Shown here one piece after another: positions 13,229 to 26,156 of a stretch of 64,000 nucleotides of DNA. Source of the DNA: Phoenix dactylifera (taxonomy: Eukaryota > Streptophyta > Magnoliopsida > Arecales > Arecaceae); the NCBI RefSeq assembly GCF_009389715.1, contig NC_052392.1, positions 38,559,410 through 38,623,409 of the forward strand, written 5' to 3'. Both the position numbers and the translations under genes were made by a program. Each line of letters begins with the position of its first letter. Positions within the stretch are counted from its first letter, which is position 1. The notes under the pieces were generated by a model, which worked only from the letters and a program-made list of their open reading frames with translations, ran no database searches and was not told the origin of the DNA.

Positions 13229-14095
13229 TTAAAAAAAATTTGATATATTATTTGCATAGGATGAATCTTGTATAGCTAAGAGTTTGAAGAGGAAGTACGA
13301 GACTATCCATGGGAGGGATGGAGGTGGTGCTAAGGAATCCCCATTTAGACCCGTTAAATAGTGGTTTTAGAAGGAAGATGATATGATCACTGATGAGAGA
13401 ACTGGGAAGAAGATAGGCCGTAATGTGGAAGGAGGCTGCTTGAGCTGTCATTTCAAGAGAAAATTGTGACAATTACCAACTGGCCGTCGTGATTCCCCTT
13501 TTACATATGTTTAGCGAGATGTAGTAACATGAAAATGTGCATTATTACCAAAAAATCCAAACATGTGACTGTTCCATTTAAGAAAGCATAGAGTTTGGAA
13601 AAAGCAATCTGAATGACTTTTTTGATTTTTCTGACTTAAATGCTTTAGTAATTCAAAATATGACTAAAAAAAAATCACTCAGCGATGGAAGACAGTGAGG
13701 GACTTTTTTTTCGATCTGAATCACTATAGCATTGCTCTTGCTTGATTTAATTTTCTTTTAAATGAAAAATAATCTTTAATTAGTATAGTCAATTATTTTC
13801 AAAAATATCATCATAAAAATAGTGGTGGAGCAGGTTGTATTGGTACTGTGGTGGTCCTGGCAGCAAGGTAGCGGCAACGTGGTAAAAGTGGTAGTAGTGA
13901 TAAACATACCCTGATGACATGAATTATTTCTTTCTTTTGAAATAATAAAATAAAATAATAAAAGTAAAAAATTCTTATTGAAGTAATGAGAATAATTTAT
14001 AAAAATATTATCTTATTTTTAAAATAAAAAATTAAAAATTAAATTGATGCCAAGTGGGCCTTTATTTTTAATTTTCTTCTTCTATGGAACCTTAA
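13229..14095. other. intergenic, no gene seen
   Basis: AT-rich spacer between two MITEs. A 74-codon open frame on the minus strand (13248-13472) has no recognisable domain. Confidence 0.4.
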
Positions 14096-15086
14096 GGACT
14101 CGTTTGGTTCGCGGGAAGTATTTTCCCTCCTAGGAATATGATTCCTGGGAATCAGATTCCTAGGAAGAGGATACCTAGGAAAGTACTTTTGGCATGTTTG
14201 GTTAACCATGGGAAAGTGACAAATTTCCAAAGTGCTTATGTTTGGTTGACCATCAACTTTCCTAGGAAAGTTATGTATAATTCCTATTATGCCCTTAATA
14301 GAAATTAGGTCTTTAATGCCTCTTTAATGCTTCTTTAATGCTGAAGGGTCTTTTTGGGAAAAAATAAAAAAGGAGTAATTCCCACCTCATGGGAAAGTAA
14401 CTTTCCCATGTTTCTCATGGGAAAGACTTTCCCATGTTTCTCATGGGAAAGACTTTCCCATGAAGGGCTCGTTTGGTTCGCGGGAAGCATTTTCCTTCCT
14501 AGGAATATGATTCCTGGGAAACAAATTCCTAGGAAGAGGATGCCTAGGAAAGTATTTTTGGCATGTTTGGTTGACCATGGAAAAGTGACAAATTTCCAAG
14601 GTGCTTATGTTTGGTTGGCCATCCACTTTTCTAGGAAAGTTATATATAATTCCTATTATGTCCTTAATAAAAATTAGGTTTTTAATGCCTCTTTAATGCT
14701 TCTTTAATACTGAAGGGACTTTTTGGGAAAAAGTAAAAATGAAGTGATTCCCGCCTCATGGGAAAGTAACTTTCCCATGTTTCTCATGGGAAAGACTTTC
14801 CCATGAAATGTGGGAATCACATTCCCATGGGAATACAACTTTTCCTTCTCTCTCCTTTGAAAACTCCAACCAAACAAGAGGCATCTTATTACTTTCCCGT
14901 TGACCACACTTTTCCCCCTTCTTTTCCCGCGAACCAAACGAGCCCGAAATGTGGGAATCATATTCCCATGGGAATATAACTTTCCCATCTCTCTCCTTTG
15001 AAAACTCCAACCAAACAAGAGGCATTTCATTACTTTCCCGTTGACCACACTTTCCCCCCTCCTTTTCCTGCGAACCAAACGAGCCC
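14096..15086. mobile_element. outer Tourist/Harbinger-like MITE, split by a nested sister copy
   Basis: The left terminus GGACTCGTTTGGTTCGCGGG matches the inverted right terminus GGGCTCGTTTGGTTCGCAGG. Flanking TAA occurs at 14093-14095 and 15087-15089. The element's two halves are 14096-14464 and 14946-15086; between them sits a second complete copy. The left half carries a small internal duplication of a TTTCTCATGGGAAAG block. Open frames through this region are MITE artefacts. Confidence 0.85.
14465..14945. mobile_element. inner MITE inserted in the outer copy (481 bp)
   Basis: It begins GGGCTCGTTTGGTTCGCGGG and ends with the inverted counterpart CGCGAACCAAACGAGCCC. It is flanked by GAA at 14462-14464 and 14946-14948, so a 3-bp target duplication marks insertion into the outer element. 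Its left part is nearly identical to 14096-14464 and its right part to 14949-15086, so the two copies are close sisters and the insertion is fairly young. Confidence 0.85.
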
Positions 15087-15139
15087 TAAGTGTTTCATAC
15101 AACATGGGTAACAATACACCCAATAAAGTCAGAAAACAA

Positions 15140-16060
15140 AATGTCACGGAGTATCTACAGTAGCTTCCCCTCCCTGGTCCGCATGGCACCACCAAAATAT
15201 CTTGCCATGTAAGTAACCACCCAATATGCGGCCTCGTTTGCCTTTCTAAATACATACTTGGCCTAGAAAGCCACTCCATCGCTGCCCATCGCCCAGATGA
15301 CTCGCATCAGGAGGTGATCCAACCCTAAACCACTCAGACCTCTTGGATCCAACTGATTACCATGATCGAGTCACCCTCCAATATGATAGAGCTGGCCTGC
15401 ACAACATGCCGCATATGGCAAAAGCCTGCCCAAGCGGCTCACAGCTTTGCAACACCACCAGCTGCTACTATTTTGGAACTCTGATCTTTGATGACAAAAC
15501 CTGCACCTCTCCTCTCTCCATCCAAATTTGATCCATCAAAATTGACCTTAAGAAAACTCGAAAATGAAGGCTCCTAAATAAAGAACACCATACGAGATGC
15601 TGCCTGAGTAGAATAGGAGTCTCAGATGTCCCGAACTGTCAAAGGCCCCTATAAGGAGGTAGTATGACGGAACTTCGCTGCCTATGCTCGAACACGCTCC
15701 ACAACAAATCTCGGGAGACAAGTTGCTCTCAACAAAAATTCGAGTGTTCCTAGTCAACCATATCTAGTAAACAGTGCAAGTAGCTCCAGTAGTCACCTAA
15801 TGCTGAGTGCTGCCTCTGACCATCACCGAATAGCTTGCACGAACTAGTTCCTTTGACTCCAGGCATCCTATGGGAACCTGTAAGCCGCTATGTCCTCCTT
15901 GCCCCCTTCTCTCGCCTGGTAGATCTCCTTGGTGTCTACTTGTAAGCTCTGGAACCTTGTACACACTCCTCTTCCTCCATCGCGCCCCTTAGGTCCCCCT
16001 TGGTCAGGCTCATACAAGGTACCCCGGTCTTGCTTGCATGTTGGCTTGGCCAAAAGTCAT
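15140..16060 (-). mobile_element. LINE 3' remnant with RNase H domain
   Basis: On the minus strand broken frames read LKVNFDGSNLDGERRGAGFV, then IKDQSSKIVAAGGV, AAWAGFCHMRHVVQ and ILEGDSIMVISWIQ. This is the RNase H domain found at the end of plant L1-type LINE proteins, including the first catalytic Asp (FDGS) and the LEGDS segment. Upstream (about 15.56-16.06 kb) degenerate sequence probably derives from the preceding zinc-binding region. Several in-frame stops show that it is dead. Confidence 0.65.
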
Positions 16061-17299
16061 TCAACAAATGCTCCAGTAGAGTTCATAATAACATGCCGCG
16101 CCTACAATATATCATCAGATATTATTGCATTACTCTAGAGTCGCAAAGTTTGTCCGGCCATGCTTTTTAATTGCAACACATTTATGGCTTAGAATAGATC
16201 AAATACCATATCCACATTTATTTCGCCATGCTCAATAGATATTAATCAAGTACAAAAGTCAACATCAGTATTTATTTTAAACAAATAAAAATATAGACAG
16301 ACATCAGATATTTAAAGTACAACTATAAATATAAATATAAATTAGTTAAATTATGTGAATATAAATCAAAAATATTACTGGATAGAAGGTAAATTAAGCT
16401 AGTAAGATTGCTTAATTCCTTTAAAAGCTCAACAATACTATACATAATTAAATAGAAATACAAATAAACCGAATATTTTTTACCAGGAAACACGTACTAA
16501 ATTAAATATATATAATGGCCATATTCTCTAATAAGTATAGATTGTAAACTTTATTAAGGGACTTTCCCATGCGCTATTAAACATTTTTATCAAAATAGTC
16601 AAAACAAACCAAGTTCTCCAATACAATCACAAATTTTAATAAGTATAAGATACCTAAAATCTAAAATTAAATTTTAAAACAAATAAATAATTTTTTAAAA
16701 AATAATTAGTATATTCCTCAACAAAAACAAACTGATTTTTTATCTATATAATGTTATATTTCTTTTTCTTTTTTTTAAAAACAAACATAACACCTAACAA
16801 CGTCACCAACATTATACCTTATTGCAAGTTGCATAGGAATACAACCATGAATCTCTGTTTCGATCTTGTGAATAATTGTCACTAAAATTCTAAAATATAA
16901 TCCATGTAACACTAGATATACATTAATAACAAATACTTAATAAATTATTTTGTTGACTTACTTTGAATCAACGTTTTAAAATGTCGACATATCCAATACT
17001 AAGCAACCAAGGCCTAAAAAATAGGAAACTTAAATGTAACCAAAATCAGCCAATATTTCCAAGCTAAGAACGAAGATTAAAAAATATATTTTCAGCATTC
17101 ATTTTGAGATTTATTAGTAAAAAATATTTAAATAAAAAATGATTAAAAATTATATTGTAGTGATATCTCATATTTTATCAATTTATACAGGCCAAACCTA
17201 CATCAAGATCTTAAAAACCAAGATCTCAACCGCAATAAAAACCTCATTCTGAACTTATTGCCAACCTTGCAAGTTGTCTCAAATAAATAAAATCCATAA
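16061..17299. other. AT-rich intergenic, no gene seen
   Basis: Strongly AT-rich sequence with dense stops on both strands. No recognisable exon, repeat unit or RNA gene. Confidence 0.5.
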
Positions 17300-17647
17300 T
17301 TTTTTTTTCTTAAGAAAAGAGGAGGAGGGGGGGGGGGGGGGGGGGAGCTTTCACTAGGACCCACCCCACCAGAAGAATGTGCGATACGAGCAAAACTGAC
17401 TGTGTGTTGGGCACGCAGGCCGTTTTTACTCATACCTTCCCCACCCGTGGACTCGACTCGATTATCCTTCTAGGCTCTGGCACGACTCCTTCGTGTGAGT
17501 ATGTCACACTCGGCACCACCAAAGCTAACAGCGGACCAATAAGCCCTCCCACCACACATGTCCGAGCGGAGAGCATACGGCCCGCGCGTTTCGAACTCAG
17601 ACTGCGCGGGTGAAAGTAAAGGCTCAGTTCCACTAAGCTACCACCCC
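17300..17647 (-). mobile_element. tRNA-derived SINE-like element
   Basis: The minus strand begins GGGGTGGTAGCTTAGTGG, with A box TAGCTTAGTGG at 17640-17630, and has B box GAGTTCGAAAC at 17598-17588. Their spacing of about 40 nt fits an internal RNA polymerase III promoter. A body of about 240 bp follows and ends in a long C run (17319-17345) and an A-rich stretch. A-rich sequences flank both ends (AAAAAAAATAACAATG and AAAAAAAAATTATGG) and may be a degraded target duplication. It is longer than Au SINEs and does not share their body, so it is a different family. Confidence 0.65.
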
Positions 17648-17716
17648 AGTAGCATTGTTATTTTTTTTGCTTGTTGCAACAAGTCATCAAATAGATTTAT
17701 ACCTTGAGCAACAAAA

Positions 17717-17734
17717 AAGAAGAAGAAGAAGAAG
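17717..17734. repeat. (AAG)n microsatellite
   Basis: Six perfect AAG units immediately upstream, in plus orientation, of AT-rich spacer. Confidence 0.8.
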
Positions 17735-17749
17735 ATCATAACCGTGCAT

Positions 17750-20093
17750 TCTTCATATTGTCATCGCCTCCTAATGTCATGGACTTACAAAAAAAAAAAT
17801 TGTAAAATTTTTATCTTTAACGATTCAACAATTTTAGTTAATTTAATATATTACCATAATATTCCCTTCTTTCCTCGATCTACCTCTAGATTGTCTAGAA
17901 CCCTGTCACAATCCATGATAGATAAGCTTAGAGTGCTGGATTATAGCCATATTCTCATCAATCTAGATGTAGATCAAGCAAAAAAGATAATACTATAGTA
18001 CTTATTAAATTAATTAAGTTCATAAAATCATTAAAATATAAAAATTATAACAACTTTTGAAAAAATTCTAGAACATATAAGAAAGATAAAATCTTAATTA
18101 AAAAAACATGTAGACGGACCTATCCCACAACTTGTTGCAACGAGCAGAGTAATAAATATGGATTTAGCTTCTTCATAACAACTTGCACCATCAATAGTTT
18201 GATAAAATAACTCAAAATAACTTATCAATTATTTTCCATTAATATTTACCTATATTTACAAAGATTGCACTAAAAATATTTAGTCATTGTAATTTATATA
18301 AATCTAATGACAACTTTATGGTACAACTTTACATAACTTGCAAATGTCTATACCATTGATGTTAGTATCATTTTTTGCAGAAGAACAATCCCACATCATC
18401 ATTAAGACAAAAAAAAAATTAGTTCATACTTTCTTTTAAAAAAAACAAATTACTTTATTCTTGAATTGTAGATATCTTACGTATTAAAGTTCGTAATCAT
18501 ACTTGCTTCTGCTGGTTCGAAGAAAAATGCTGATAAAAACATCCACTAAAAACCACACATTCTATAACCATGACAACTATTAAATTTCATACATGGCTGT
18601 CATCCGTATGATTAGAGAATAGAACAACAAAGCTGGAAAAATTTGCTAAAAAGATTATACAAATATCTGATCTTCATTTTGAAAGTTCTCACCGAATAAT
18701 ATCTCAACTAGGAAAAATCATTCCTTCCTTCAACTGGTTACTTAGTCCGATCAACCTAAGAAATGATTATTAACTAAACAATCTCTCTATTTACTATTTA
18801 ACTATGTAAACATTACAAATAATTTTTCTTTTTCTTTTTTTTTGACAGGCTGAATGAAATCACATAATTCAACTACTTCAACATCCAACATCTAACCAAA
18901 ATGACTTCGATTGCTCAAATTTAAAAGAGAAAGAATTAGCAGCATCAGAAACAAATCAATATGAATCGAACAAGTCAAATAAATATTTATTTCACTTAAT
19001 ATGAACATTTAATTGTCATGACAGAGCTTCTAAAATCTAATTTTCCCCTAAAAACACATGTTAAAAACTAAATTTACTTCGCTGTTTGCTAAATCATTCT
19101 ATTCAGAATTTCCATGCCATTCTTTATCACAGCTTACTTATTTTTCACTACATAAATTATTGTCCTTGAGCATCAAGCTTGTATCATGCTTGCATCAGAC
19201 TATGCTTTCTAACGTTCTAAAATGAAGAAAGGAAAGAAATAGAACTTGCCACCATACCATAAGAACCATCCTACATTTTATACAAGTTACACTTTTCAGA
19301 AAAAAATAAAGCTACACTGCCTAAACGTAACATCTAAAATAACCACACGAATTTCATTGGCATCTGCTTTATTTTGAGTTTGTTGTATCACATACCATAT
19401 GCTCAAAGGTAGCATATAGCCTGATATTACATTCCTTGCACAAACTTATATTACCTCTTCCAATTGTGTTCAAACTCATAAGCAGAAAGCTGACAACATA
19501 CGTTATTGTAGACAATAAAACTGGATTCAAAAATAACATATGGGATCGTTCGCTGGAGTACCGAATTAGATCCCAGTACCCATAGTTTAATGCGAACACA
19601 ATCCACATAACAAAAATAGTTCCATCTAAGTGCGACCAAACAGAGGAAAGGACCACACAATAATCTCCCCCGAACTTCGCCCCCAAGGAAAGGTTAGAAT
19701 AAAAGGTTCGGGGATCCTGGTAAAACCTACCATACATTACACTTCAAAAAGGCTTCATATCTAATTTCAACAGTCAGCCATAATAATTTGGAAAAGGTAT
19801 CGTATGCTTGAGACAGTTAATAACAAAATTACAACGTAATAACCATTAAAACAGTTTAGAGTTTAGACTTAGCAGGCACCCCAATCATATCATATTCTAA
19901 CAAAATCATCACCACCATTACAACACATGATTTCAGCAACAGGCTTGTAAAGCAAATGCGCAATGAAGAAAAATTGGTTACAACCCAAATAAATTCAAAT
20001 TCAGTCTCCTTCATTCACTCATATTAAATGACGAGACCCTCTGGCCAGTGTTATACGTCCAGGAGGTCATTTTCAATGAAGTTGACTGACATA

Positions 20094-20098
<5 letters not shown>
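17750..20098. other. AT-rich intergenic, no supported gene
   Basis: A 122-codon open frame on the minus strand at 19737-19369 (contains SLGAKFGGDYCVVL) is intact. It has no splice-linked neighbours or domain that I can defend, so it is not called. The rest shows nothing recognisable. Confidence 0.4.

Positions 20099-20144
<46 letters not shown>
20099..20144. repeat. (GA)n microsatellite
   Basis: About 23 perfect GA units. A 60-codon open frame through it encodes only alternating Arg-Glu and is an artefact. Confidence 0.95.
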
Positions 20145-20148
<4 letters not shown>

Positions 20149-20548
20149 CATTTAACCAGTATCAATTACAACTAAACAAGAATAACAGCCATTTTCCGAA
20201 ATTCACATAGTTAGTTCAATTAAATACTGTATTACAAACCTTGTGGCACGAAAAATTATATTCTATGAACAATGAAAGAAGCAAATACACCAACCAATCA
20301 TATTAAATTATTAAGACATCAAAAGTTAAAACATCAGATTTTGCATGCTATAATTTACATACAAATCCCCAAACCACAAAACCTGAAAACACCTAACACC
20401 ACCAACATATTAACAATGCAAGAATAACTTTCAAAGCTGGACGTTCCTTTAACCAGCATATAGAAGTGCAAACATCGCATTCAATTAAATGTTAAAAAGG
20501 AAAACTGTCAGCTTCAGTTTGGTTAAACCAAATATAGTTGAAATTATT

Positions 20549-21465
20549 GCACTTGAAGGCCTGACCAAAAGATCTTCTTCCATGTCATTCTACACATTAC
20601 CGGGAAGGGGATTTGGTATAATGGGCAACACTTCACATTATAGTGAAAGAGAAATTATTGGCCTTGGCTAATGGACAAGGGAAACAGATGGAATTTTCTA
20701 AACAATTTGACATACATTTTATTAGCTTAATTTGACATTATAGAAATTGCAAATATACTAAAAAAAAAATCATCAATCTTGACCAACAAATATAAAGATG
20801 GGTGTAGGTGATCCAAACTATTTGATGCATTTTATTAGCTTATATTAACATCAAGATAGCCTAAAACCAAAAATGCTTGACAAATGTAGTTCTCTAAACC
20901 TAACCAAAACAGGTGGGGCAAAACTTGGGAAGTTTGATGCTGCTACAGGGACGGCTCCAAATGCATGATTGAGACCTCAGCGCATGAAGACTTCCCAGAC
21001 ATAAATTTAAAAATGCAGCCAACTAAGCAGTACAACGTAGCAAATTAACAATCAAGTCTGCTATATCATAATACGCAACTGCAACCTCTGGTTGCCATTG
21101 TATACCAAATACAGCTTACCTCCTTTAATTCTTGTAAAATCCACAGTGGCACTTCGTACTGTCACGTTGGATGCAGGTGGAGGCAATTAAATAGTAACGT
21201 CGCTAACAGTGAAGACTGAAGTGGGTAAAGAACAAGCTAGACCTCCCTAAATCAAGACCAACTCATTTCTTCAAGTTATAATTTAATTAAAATGGGAAAA
21301 AAGGATATCATATAATCTGCTTGCAATTTCTTCTATTGGAATTAGCACAGCAACCAATGGACCAAGCCCACAAAGCAATGGAGCCCAACTGCAACTTCTG
21401 AATATCATTCCATGTCACAATACTTTACATTACAGGAAGGAGATTTGGTACAACGGGAAACATGA
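20549..21465. repeat. diverged direct repeat pair downstream of RRM gene
   Basis: Blocks near 20577-20635 and 21398-21455 share TCCATGTCA, ACATTACxGGAAGG, GATTTGGTA and GGGxAACA in the same order and spacing. They lie in the 3' flank of the minus-strand RRM gene. Their origin is not recognised. Confidence 0.45.
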
Positions 21466-21820
21466 GATCAGGAATAACCCAAGAAACTAAGAAATTACCC
21501 TACATACAATTATCACACAGACCAATTAAGCAAAGGAGTCCAGCTGCAGATCAGGATACTCAGTCCTACATCTGACCGGTAATTAGCAACTTACAAACAT
21601 AAAGCATAGAAACTGATATTTAAGGAACGATCAGGCCTGCATGTAAGGGTGCTGAATATGAGAAAACAGGCTGCAATTCTGCTGGATCTGCCCTACACAG
21701 GCTTAATCTGCTAAGAAGATAGAAGGAAGAAAAGCCTGAAGGGCTCTACAACTAGAACTTCTTTTTGCAGCACCAAGTTAATGATAATACATACCCCACG
21801 CTCCAGAGTTGAGCTCTATG

Positions 21821-24800
21821 CTAATAAGATGGGTAGGTGACTGGATGTCTGGCACCAGGGTGACTAACATTGTTCAACATAGCCCCCAAAACACGCCTAC
21901 TATACTCATAATTGCCATTGCAGAGCCCCCTACTTATTAACCCTTCAGCAGATGCTGTGACATCAAAAAGTTGCTAATGTATGAGATCAATAAGAAGTAA
22001 GAAAATTAGTTTGGCAGATGCAGGATAAATCTAAGGAAATCAGTCACACCTTGGGGATAAGCAGGAGAAATAGAATGGGTGCCACCAGAGACCCTGTAGT
22101 TAATTAATTCCTGTGCTGTTGTTACTGGATTTGCTCGAGACGCATCTGTGTCTGGAGCATGCACAGAATGCATTGGCAATGGTTTTGGTAGAGGAGAAAA
22201 TGGTTTAGGTGTTATTGGAGAGATGGTGTTTTGAGAGGGCTTGTCTTGGCCAGAAATCTGTTCAAATTGAAAAAGTTAGGTCAAACTAGCATAACACAGG
22301 TGATGTAATAATACAATGCCTAGAGGCAATTGGCCATCCAAATTAAATCATAAAAAATTGCATCTTCAGACCATATTCAATAAGTTATCAACATTGTTAT
22401 TTTGTTTCTATGTGAGTACTAATTTTAAAATTATTAAAAGAATGAAAAGCAAATAACTTTTCTAATGATCTAATAATTTCTGATTATGTAAAGATACACA
22501 AAATTACTAGGTACCTACAGATACTGTGTAATGCAAATAAAGCCATCAATAAGACTACATTGTAGAAAAAAATTGCAAACCATTTTTTCATTAGTTCATA
22601 AAAATCATTTTTTATCTCTAATAATTGCTGAATTATGCTACGATCTTTTTAATAAATGGTAATGAATGTCTGCATACAGCTAATCTGGAACACTAGTCCC
22701 TAGATTTCTACCATGATTAGAATCTCCTAGTCAAACCTAAAAACTGTGACAGATTGTTAAGTCACTAAGGATGACGAAAGAAGAAGGGGAGAAGGATTGG
22801 AAGGGAGAAGGAAATCAAACACGCACCGCAAATTTAAGAGTTTTATTATTTAGACGAACAAGCCCTGAAAAAAGCTTAACAGCATACTCAGCAATCTCCT
22901 CCGTTTCATATTCCGCGAAAGCATAGCCCTTGTGACGGTTAGTTTCCTTATCCCGAGGTATATATAGGTCTATTACACGACCTACCTGAATAAGAATATC
23001 ATACAATACTCTCTCGCTGATCTTTTCATCCAAATTACCTATTAAAAAAACAGATAATTAATACAACAACAACGTCCTTCCAGGAGTTGATAAAATTGTT
23101 TAACCACACTGGTTTCCTACAAAAGAAACTTTATAGAACAAAATAATAAACTTAATAACATCAAATGAGAGAGACGGCAACAATTTGCAAAATAAAAACC
23201 AACTCATAAATAGAATGGAATTCCAAAGTATATTTTCAGCTGATTGATAACATAAAGAAACAAAGAAAGCACGGAAATTGGATAAGCAATTCCAAAACAA
23301 GCACACTATCATATAATAAAAATGAAAGCGTATAAAAAGGGTAATGCAAATCATTGTGGACATACTTGCCACAATGTGAACATACATGCCATCTTAGCTC
23401 GAGAGCCAGTTTATTTGTTCATAAAAGCACTGGGTACCAAAGTAGCACCAAATTGCTCACAAAACAAGTTCAAAGTAGAATTGAAAAAGTTGATGAAAAA
23501 AGGGGAACGAAAAGCATAAAACCAAAAGTCATTATTGAACAGCTACTACACGATGAAGAAGCAGGACTAAGTCCAGACATGAGAAACAGTTGTTGCCAAA
23601 CCTCCCAATGAACCCGAAATAGGCCATGAGCGTAGATCTACCAAATGATAAAAATGCCTCAGATTTAATCATAAACCACTTTGCCCCCATTGTATGCTTA
23701 TACCTTTACATTTTTAAAGGTATAAGCATTAAAAACCTTGCAAGAATTCAACTACTTGAAAGAATGCAGTTGTCATGCCCAAGGCAAAAAATTCCTATAG
23801 CTACACAAAAAACAAAGAATTACATATGCAGCAACAGCAATACACTGTTAACCAAAGAAACAACAAAACATTCTACTAAAAGAAAGCAAACTCACTATCA
23901 ATGTGACAATTGTAAAGGCCTAAAGCTCCCTTCAAATTACAGTATAGCAAGCATTATTCCCTAAAATTACCAGAAGCCTCCACCCACAAAAGTCTGACAA
24001 CAAGAAATGGGCTTTGATCCAACCACTACCAAATATGCATTTCATATTAATCTAGACATATAGGCAAATGCAATTAGAAAGCAGTTATGATATCTTCAGA
24101 GGATAAGAATATCAGATAAAAACCCACTTCATATCTTTTTTTTTTTTTTTGGGAGATGACAGAACCCCAAAAAACCCAGAAGAATATTAAACAAGGACAT
24201 GCAATCTATCTTTGTTGAATAATTCCAACTAGTAATATTTGTTACCTGGACCCTTCCATTTTGCCATAACTACCACCAACATTTCCATGATACGCAGAAA
24301 CGGCTTCATGAGACATATCAAAGTCCAAGGCCATAGCACATATAGTCAAAAGAGCAAAACAAAATGTTTCAAATAGTTAAAAACCGGGCACTATGTGCCA
24401 TAAATTTTTAACAAATCAGTTAGATAATGATCTGATGGCAACTAAATAACAAATAACGGTGCATCTGCTCAGACTCAGAGGTTTCGAGCTGATTTGTAAA
24501 AATATGGAGCACTTCAGTACCCCAGGTCAGAAGAATACAATGTTTCCTCCAAAATATTCGCAGAAGATGCAAGTCCAACAAAGCCATAGGACGATCAAGA
24601 CATGAGAAGATCGACAATGAATCTTGCTAAGACTTCCGTCAGGACCAGCTCACAGGATGCAACCTAACCCAAGCAATTTCAAATAAACCCTCACTAAGGA
24701 CTCAAGAAATCAACAAAATTTAACCTTTCGGAGATAATTCGGAATTTCCATATCCAAGAAAACAACAAATCTCTGCCCTAAAGCCAATCTAGGCATCAAA

Positions 24801-25117
24801 ATTTTAAGGCATCATAACCAGATCTAGCAACAATTTCATGCCAGAAATTAGTAAAACCCCAAAAATATCATCCAAATCCTCAAACTACTCCACTTCCAAG
24901 CGAAATCATACGTGATAACTAAGCGTTAGCAAAGAACAGCACCAATTGCTTATCTACATCTAACCGGATATAAAGGTTAAAGAAAACAAACAAGAAACCA
25001 AAACGATCTTCCGATCTATCAAACAAAACACAACAAGAGAACAGATTATAAAAGATTGTTGAGGAAATTATTCGGCAGCGTACCAATATAAACCGTGCAA
25101 GATGGATTCCGAGCCAT
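21821..25117 (-). CDS. single-RRM RNA-binding protein, RBM7/SF3B4-like, four exons
   Basis: Exons on the minus strand: 25117-25084, 23038-22827, 22257-22050 and 21954-21821. All junctions are GT-AG and in phase, giving 195 residues. The start [12 protein letters not shown] leads straight into one RRM: RNP2 VYIGNL at residues 9-14 and RNP1 KGYAFAEY at 48-55, with both aromatic positions of RNP1 kept. The RRM ends near residue 82, and the rest ([11 protein letters not shown]..., ending HPVTYPSY) is low in known domains and rich in Pro and Ser. Plant proteins of this shape resemble human RBM7, the RNA-binding subunit of the nuclear exosome targeting complex, and the first RRM of SF3B4 (SAP49). 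The short length and single RRM favour RBM7, which is inference. Exon 1 is tiny (34 nt) and intron 1 is 2 kb. Confidence 0.9.
23693..23729. repeat. perfect small hairpin in RRM intron 1
   Basis: ATGCTTATACCTTTA and its exact reverse complement TAAAGGTATAAGCAT are separated by about 7 nt. The stem is 15 bp without mismatch. No function is known; no terminator or microRNA context is visible. Confidence 0.7.
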
Positions 25118-25217
25118 TAGCCTCGAATCGAAGAAATCCCTCCAAGGATTCAAGCCTCCGCCGCAATCACCACCCTGTGGATCGATAGATCAAATCGAAA
25201 TCCAAGTCCAATTCGAT

Positions 25218-25229
25218 AAAAACCCTAAA
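25218..25229 (-). promoter_or_regulatory. telo-box-like motif upstream of RRM gene
   Basis: The plus strand reads AAAAACCCTAAACGG about 100 nt upstream of the RRM start codon. The same motif class is common in promoters of plant RNA-processing and translation genes. Confidence 0.4.
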
Positions 25230-25689
25230 CGGGGTAGAAAGACGCCAGCCAAGAAAACCTAAACGAGGTTTTTCGAAGGAGAAGAAGTTGCCTTTTTGGG
25301 CGAAGGGATCCTTCACAAATAGAAACGCCGCCGACATAAGCGGTATGTTATCCCACTCCGTCGCCGCTTCGGATACTTGGAAAGAATCTATACCGTTCAT
25401 ACTTGGAATCACCCGGCATGGTGTCTCTCTCACCCTCTTGATTTGCGTGCTCCGCGGGAACTTTCTAATTGAGGAGCGTGGAAACAGTCGCTGGATAAGC
25501 ATAAGATTTTCTATGCGGGGATCGGTCGGCCATGAATTTTTTGTTAAGAATATCGAGCGGATAGCTTCGCTTACGTCTTATAGTTTTTTGCGTTAATTAT
25601 AGTTTTAATAGTGCGATATCGTCATTTTCCGTTCGTTTTCTCCGTTAGTCAAAATGGGGGAGAGCGATCAAAATCGCTGAAATATGGCC

Positions 25690-26156
25690 TTATGGTAGTT
25701 TTTTTATTAGATTTTTTTTCATAAATATCCTTCTAAAAATTCAGATTTACATAAATATCCTCTTAAAATTTATATTTATTTCTGTACCTTCATAAAATAC
25801 TATTTTTACATAAATACCCTTAATATAACGGTTCTTCTAACACCATTAATAAAAATCATATTTGTTTTGATTAAAAATAAAATAAAATTTTAAAATTACT
25901 TTTTTGTTTCCATCACAATCGTCTTATAATTTTTTTTTTTTTTGCACATCTACCTATTAAGGATATTTTAATCATCTTAATTTAAAACTGTTAATTTTTT
26001 AACGGTGTTAGATGGTGTGGGTATGTATGTAAATAGGATAAAAAAGGGTAGAATAGTAAAACAAATATTTTACGAGGACATACATGCAAATATCAATTTT
26101 GGGAAGATATTCATACAAAAATTGATATTGAGGAGGAGAATCGTGCAAAAAAACTT
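25690..26156. mobile_element. AT-rich foldback element
   Basis: The left arm (about 25712-25860: ATAAATATCCT repeated, then CTAACACCATTAA) is similar to the reverse complement of the right arm (about 26150-25980: ATGAATATCTTCC..., CATCTAACACCGTTAA). This makes a long imperfect inverted repeat of about 130 bp per arm around a 120-bp centre. The arrangement fits a foldback MITE. Precise termini and target duplication are not resolved. Confidence 0.5.

Noticed and set aside
14354-15279. Frames of 61-191 codons in the MITE region
   Set aside because: They come from the nested MITE termini and adjacent LINE debris, and repeat the same peptides.
17588-17640. Possible tRNA gene (A and B boxes)
   Set aside because: No foldable acceptor stem and a long trailing body; fits a tRNA-derived SINE.
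19369-19737. 122-codon minus-strand frame containing SLGAKFGGDYCVVL
   Set aside because: KFGGDY recalls tRNA-splicing endonuclease subunits, but the following residues do not fit and no flanking exons were found.
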